The notes under the pieces were generated by a model that worked only from the letters and a program-made list of their open reading frames with translations, ran no database searches and was not told the origin of the DNA. The position numbers and the translations under genes are program-made. DNA of 64,000 nt from Pseudeuparius sepicola (lineage: Eukaryota > Arthropoda > Insecta > Coleoptera > Anthribidae): positions 123,079,735 to 123,143,734 of the forward strand of contig OY987298.1 in the NCBI GenBank assembly GCA_963920635.1, read 5' to 3'. This document shows, piece by piece, positions 58,896 through 64,000 of the stretch (position 1 is its first letter; each line of letters begins with the position of its first letter).

Positions 58896-60470
58896 GATGG
58901 AAACTTTTATTTTTAAAATGTAAAACTAACCACTCGTTTATATTAGACTTTAGTTCATTATATGCTCCACCGGGCTTATTGATTATCATGCTCCAGTATT
59001 TATTATGTTTTGAGTGCTACACTTTTACATTCACTCTTCAGTCGACGCTTTTACTTTCGTCTACAATACTAAATCAACTAAATCCGCATGTTCCAGTGAC
59101 GTTACGCTCGTGGTAGTAGTTTCTTCACATTGTTCAAATTTAGCATTATTATCATCAGAGGTCATCCTCTACGGTATTACTTGTTCTTAACGCAATTTTG
59201 AAAGTACATCTAGAGATTTGTTACTTAATTGAAATAATAAATATTCTGAAGAATATTCATCATTATCGTTTAGGTACTAAGACTCGTTAATAATATCTGA
59301 ATCCTATCCAGAGGTAGAAATATATTTCCAGCGCCAGAAAGTATGGTTTCCAAACATATGATTGGAAAATTGATACAGTGGCTATTCTAGAATTTTAACA
59401 TAGGGCTGGGGCGACGATCAATGTTCAGATACTTTACAGCGTACAGCCCACTGTTTCCACCGCAGGTCCGCGTGATACCAACTCAATGAATATTCAGGTC
59501 CGTAGCTAGACTTTCTCGCTGGGGGAAGGGTCACATATATTATTACAAAAGTGCTGGTATTAGAGGTGTTGGTTAATTAAAATGCGCCGCAGCCGAAATT
59601 ATTTAGAAATTTTCAGTACAAGTAGTTTTTTTAAAAGGGCATAGGAAATGACATCTTCATAATGTCTTTTTTCCTGTTTCTTTTCTTAACCTCCCCCCCC
59701 CCTCAAGTATTTGCTGCCCTGTGAATATTGAATATTGCTGTTTCTATACACAAATATTCTTGAATTATTAAATTAATAATAACCCAATGGGTGGGGGGGG
59801 GGGGGCAGGCCCCTTCACTGTGATCAACGAAAACAATTAAAGTTATTTCATGAAATTTGTTTCACTTGGACTACATAATATGTATAGGTTTTGTGGAGCG
59901 TAGCGCAGTTTGATTCTAATTTTCTCTCGGCAAAACCGATAATTGATAATTATCGTCCTGTTTCAACGCAGCTAGCGATTTCTGGTCGCAGCTCATGAAA
60001 ACTGATCATTTCCATTTCGCGTGCGCTTACCACCTCATTAATTTGACGTCAATGCACCCTACATCATATCCTGATAATATAAACCAGCATATTTCTCCGT
60101 TAACAAGAATGCAACTTTGGTAACTGTAACTTATAGCCGCTTGAACATAAACAATTATTCGTCAAGTTTATATCATTTCAATTTCAATGACGCCATATTT
60201 CGACAAAGGAGGTCTCATGGCCTATTGCCCAAGGCTCTCCGAACAAAAGAAGTAGCGTCGGAGCAATGAAAATAGTTACAGCCGACAGATAAGCCAATTT
60301 TGAGTTTCACACGGTGCAGACTTTTATATCAAGATTGCAGTTTTCTGAGATATTAAAAATAAAAAATAATTTGTGTCCAAATTTATTTATTTGTAATAGT
60401 CTCTAGTAGATTTCGCTATCCTCTATTCCTCGGTACTCAAAATAAAACATTTGTGCAAGAAAAAAGTTTC
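58896..60470. other. Spacer between the tRNA genes, with a duplicated non-coding block at about 59935-60180
   Basis: The block shares AATTGATAATTAT, CTCATGAAAACTGAT.ATTTCC, ATTAATTTGACGTCA.TGCA and CATATTTC.CC.TTAACAA with 61440-61690, in order. No frame is conserved, so it is probably non-coding. A G-run lies at about 59793. Confidence 0.5.
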
Positions 60471-60543
60471 CGCCCAACGTGGGGCTCGAACCCACGATCC
60501 TGAGATTAAGAGTCTCATGCTCTACCGACTGAGCTAGCCGGGC
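60471..60543 (-). tRNA. tRNA-Lys(CTT), copy 2
   Basis: Identical to copy 1 except one base in the variable region (TCCT in place of CCCT on the plus strand), with intact stems, anticodon CTT and box B. A T-run follows. The 5' flank GTTTCCATC is the same in both copies, supporting duplication of more than the tRNA. Confidence 0.97.
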
Positions 60544-61439
60544 GATGGAAACTATTTTTACGACACGAAACTAACGGTGTTAATTCTAAAATTACTTTTA
60601 TCGGTGTCTAGGACGTAACTATCTGCTTCGGTAGCATGAACAGTGCTGTTTCTTTAATAAATAATACGATAGATCTTTTTTACACGTTATACAAAATAGT
60701 AATTTATGACGTTACTATGTCAAAATTGGAAATTTGATCACGCAGCAAGTTTGGTTCGCGCATCTCAAAAACTCCCTACTTCCGGTTTTCTGATAAATAT
60801 GTTAAATGTGTTGGAATATTTTCTACAACTTTTGTGCGTTTATTTGTATACCGACCTATTTGCCTAACTAAAAAAATAATGAAATTGATTATTGAAAGGG
60901 GTAAAATATTATATGAATCGCCGTGTACAGTATTTCTAACCACAGGTCGAGTTATGTCGAAATAGGGGAAACAAATATTTGCCGCACAGATATACGAACG
61001 AATGATATGGACATGCAAGACCAAAAAATAACCTCATTAAAGTTACGAGTAAAGGCACCATCCAAAAAGAGTGCAAGTGGCGCCCTCTGTCAAATTTCAG
61101 TTCAGCAGCGTCATTGTTTTGGGAGACATCGTGATGATTCAATTTCAAAAAAAGAACTTCAACACCCCGAATTTCAGACAAGCTTCTAAGAGAAAAATGT
61201 TATACGACATACTCACATTTTTTAAACACGTTGGACCCGCACACGGAATTTTTTGAAGCATAAATGGGACACCCTCTGTCTCTGATTGAAAGAATATAAC
61301 CTTTCCTTAATGCTAGTATGTATGTAATATTTCTCCAAGAAACAAATTTTCAGCAATCAGAATATAGAGTGATTGGATTACAGTTGTGCGGCTCTGGCCA
61401 GATATAATGGATTTAGTAACTGATCGTGTACCACAACCC
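60544..61439. other. Spacer, nothing recognised
   Basis: Overlapping short frames at 60776-61256 on both strands have no family features. Confidence 0.4.
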
Positions 61440-61690
61440 GATTCTATATTACTGTGGGCCAGCCAGATAATTGATAATTATTGCGGTGTTTCAATACAGA
61501 TAGTGATTTCGGACCACCGCTCATGAAAACTGATTATTTCCATTGCTATCGGACTTACTATCTTATTAATTTGACGTCAGTGCACGCCACAAGTCACGGT
61601 AATACCGGATATATTTCCGCATTAACAATAACGCAGCTTTAGTGACATAATTTATATAGGACCGTCAATCCGAACAAACTCAATTAACCA
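61440..61690. promoter_or_regulatory. Non-coding block, diverged copy of 59935-60180
   Basis: See the entry at 58896-60470. Retained blocks of 12-20 bases in otherwise diverged sequence suggest either constraint or an intermediate-age duplication. A CRE-like TTTGACGTCA is in both copies. Confidence 0.4.
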
Positions 61691-61814
61691 AATCATTGAA
61701 TTTAATAGAAATTTATGCCGTTCCAATGCCGCTATGTTGATAATAATTCACCATATGGAAAGTCGCCATCTTAAGAACACCTATACCAGGCTTTTCGGTG
61801 CATCTAGTAGGATT

Positions 61815-61853
61815 AAACGAAGTTCTGTAGGATGATCCTACAGAACTTCGTTT
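61815..61853. repeat. Perfect palindrome with 19-bp arms
   Basis: AAACGAAGTTCTGTAGGAT, one central base, then the exact reverse complement. No neighbouring T-run or gene suggests a terminator, so it may be a hairpin or a foldback repeat core. Confidence 0.9.
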
Positions 61854-61875
61854 AAATATCCTTGTGATTTTAAGG

Positions 61876-61960
61876 TACAAAATTATCAGGGGTAATATAA
61901 CAAGTGGTGTGCCTATTATCGATAATACCTTTCATTAATTTTACGAATTATAATTGTAAC
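61876..61960. repeat. Short dispersed repeat, related to 51780-52000
   Basis: Shares AATTATCAGGGGTAATATAA and GATAATACCTTTCATTAATT with that region. Confidence 0.55.
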
Positions 61961-62047
61961 ATATGCCTGGTTCATGCAGCAACTTTATCTTTTAATTTTA
62001 CTTTATTTTTAAGAAATAATCAACGGCATTTGTCCTTTGATTTGAAC

Positions 62048-63393
62048 CATTGAATTGACAAGTAGATGGAAGGGGTGTAGAGAGAGAAACTGGCAGCCAA
62101 ACGTAAGTAAGTGAAATAGTAAATAAATCAGCTAATTCCGGCAAAAACCACATAACACAAAAGAGGTGTTTGTCCTAACTTTCTATTTTTGTGTCTTGTG
62201 CTTCAAACGAGTTCCGTTGTCAAACGTCATTTTAATTTTCCTTCTGTCCCAATACGAATAGGAGTAATTATTGTATTATTTATATTTGATTTGAGTTCGT
62301 GTCGTGTCTTAGTTGGTGTTTAGTTTAATATTATTTTTAGATCGGAGAGAAAATTTAATTTAGCTATGTGGCTATATTCTCTCTGTTTAAGTTGTAAATT
62401 ACAAAAAAGAGGGTCAACTCCTGTTGTGTATTTGGATGTACCAAACGGGGCGAAAAGAATAAAATAATAGTGGGGTTTCTTTTCATTCGTAAGTCTTAAA
62501 AATCTTTGCTAATAACTTTGCAGTTTTCCAAGAGATACGGTGATATTAGAGACAAGTAGATTGCAGCAATAAAAAGGAAAAATTTTGTACTGTCTACAAG
62601 TATTTACTTGCATTTGTAGTCAACAATTTATTGAGAGCAATTTCATAGAGAATTTTGGGCAGGGCAAACTTAAAAAGTATGTAATTACTACAGTTTTTTA
62701 TTTTCCAAGTCATGATAGAAACTCTATCAAGGGAAAAACTAGCAAAATGTTGTGTTAACGAACCTAGCTCTTCGTAGTCAAATCTTGAGGTTCTGGTCCC
62801 TTTAATAAGGTAATTATTTGTAATTCTTTTTGTTAGATGCCTAACATTAAAAACTAAATGAAAATATGTAAAAGCTACCTGTCTTACATGCTTTTCCTAT
62901 TAAATTGAATTTTAAAATTAATAAATCAGTTAAGATAAGTAATTAAAGTTGAAAATGTATACCTTATCCTAGATATTTTGTCGCCTTTATTTTAAAATAA
63001 ACTTATTTTGGAATTTGTATTTTATTTGTCTCAATTTACTTCCAATTACATAAAATTGCCATGTAGGTATTTTTTTTAATCAATTCACTACTTTTTCTGT
63101 GCAATATTTACATAATTGTGGTTATATAGAAAAATTCTCATTCCTACAAACAAGCCCCGAATTTCCGAATACAGATCATACAATAAAGAGAATTACGGAA
63201 CATGCCCATTAAATTCGCTCATTAATATGCAACATCCCTATATACCTCCTTTGCCTTAATCAGCTGACACGTTCATTAGGCGTCCTTGTCTTACTTATTG
63301 CCATTTAAAACCTATCTCTCTCTAGAGTTGGCTGCCCCAAACAACAATGAAACTGGTACCTGTGCGACTTCCATTGTACTTATCAATTAGATG
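62048..63393 (+). mobile_element. P-like DNA transposon, non-autonomous, copy 2
   Basis: Flanked by the exact 8-bp duplication ATTTGAAC (62040-62047 and 63394-63401). Ends CATTGAATTGACAAGTAG and TACTTATCAATTAGATG are imperfect inverted repeats. Same family as 36587-38480, without its nested insertion. It sits inside another small element, so it moved after that one. Confidence 0.82.
62410..62790 (+). pseudogene. THAP-domain fragment in P-like element copy 2
   Basis: Reads VNSCCVFGCTKR, keeping the CX4C pair that copy 1 has lost to a stop, but the start codon is changed to AGG. After the donor-like gtaagtc a second exon-like part (FPRDT ... RDK, then HREFWAGQ region and PSH) is frameshifted. 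The two copies thus carry different inactivating changes. Confidence 0.62.
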
Positions 63394-63472
63394 ATTTGAA
63401 CTGACCGATGACATTTCATATTTCTTAAAGATAAGGTAAAAGTAAAAGATAAAGTTCTTGCATGAACCAGGC

Positions 63473-64000
63473 CTTATACTCAACTAAAATTTTGATAATA
63501 ATTTCGTTTAATTTACGTATAGATATGGAATTTTCTTACCGAATCCCCCACGTTCTTGAATTAATATCCGGAATTTTTTCTCTAACAAGAATTTTTTAAG
63601 AAAATTCGTGTACTCGAAAAATTTCCGGCAATAATTTAAGCACTAGGGCGATTACTAGTGAAAATACCACTAGTGGTATTATCGCTGAAATCATCACCTT
63701 ATTGGTTAATATTTCAAAAATCATATCATTTTATTGGTTCATATTGGCAGGCCTTGAATTCTTAATATAAGAAATTCGCACAAAATAAACAGTAAGTTTG
63801 ACATTTCTACTTATTATGTAGTTGTTATAGTACCTAGTATAGTCAATATCCCCCTCACAAAGCTTTCCATCATAATATTATGATAAGCACGTTTGTTGAA
63901 GTAGGTATACTATAATTCAATTCGATGATGCTCCTGAAAATTCGACATCCAACGATCTATTTTGATACTTATCTTTTATTCCTTTGGAAATAGTATTCGT
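63473..64000. other. AT-rich right end of the window
   Basis: Contains ATTTCCGGCAATAATTTAAG and TACCACTAGTGGTA (about 63669-63682), related to pieces near 51175-51390. No gene. Confidence 0.45.

Larger units (their letters stand above)
61965..63472. mobile_element. Small inverted-repeat element interrupted by a P-like element
   Basis: Ends GCCTGGTTCATGCAGCAACT and, inverted, GCCTGGTTCATGCAAGAACT, continuing as TTATCTTTTA...AAGAAAT for about 55 bases each side. Without the insert at 62048-63393 and its duplicated 8 bp it would be about 154 bases. Similar GCCTGGTTCATA sequence is present inside the elements at 22890 and 46145. Confidence 0.75.

Overview
This is a eukaryotic, AT-rich and very repeat-rich stretch that looks like arthropod, most likely insect, DNA. 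The clues are short introns with GT/AG borders, an all-eukaryotic transposon load (Penelope-like, hAT, P-like and TA-target palindromic elements), and a tRNA-Lys(CTT) with normal eukaryotic internal promoter boxes. I cannot name the species. I see no prokaryotic features, no CRISPR array and no ordinary multi-gene cluster.

Only one substantial protein gene is visible. It runs on the minus strand from about 7962 down to 156, in nine exons. It encodes an approximately 1080-residue protein with two zinc-finger motifs, a Crypton-like tyrosine-recombinase domain and a small C-terminal basic domain. A three-exon cassette in its 5' half has been duplicated (exons 2-4 and 5-7). The last exon carries a frameshift inside the recombinase domain. 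A family of six GGACGCAATA repeats and an (AT)n run lie just upstream.

The rest is mobile DNA and non-coding sequence. A 2053-bp unit is tandemly duplicated with near identity (10028-14133). Palindromic TA-target elements lie at 17143-18384 and 39299-40449 (same family), 19784-20648 and 47870-48861. A second family (CACAGTAAAA ends) has inverted copies at 21776-23345 and 45752-47228. Penelope-like retroelements are present as a long 5'-truncated RT/GIY-YIG frame (33817-35047) and remnants at 25511, 42905 and 48870. Three of these loci carry a hammerhead-ribozyme core. Two P-like elements with exact 8-bp target duplications carry a decayed THAP domain (36587-38480 and 62048-63393). A short hAT element with an exact 8-bp duplication lies at 55011-55911, and a hAT dimerisation-domain remnant at 27206.

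Between the repeats are several GC-richer, non-repetitive, non-coding islands (about 11260, 16840, 21030, 24031, 31680, 36140, 38700, 42400, 50040) that could be conserved regulatory DNA. Two near-identical tRNA-Lys genes at the right end appear to belong to an old tandem duplication of about 1.6 kb that also carries a diverged non-coding block. Taken together the window reads as a gene-poor, transposon-dense interval with scattered regulatory-like islands.
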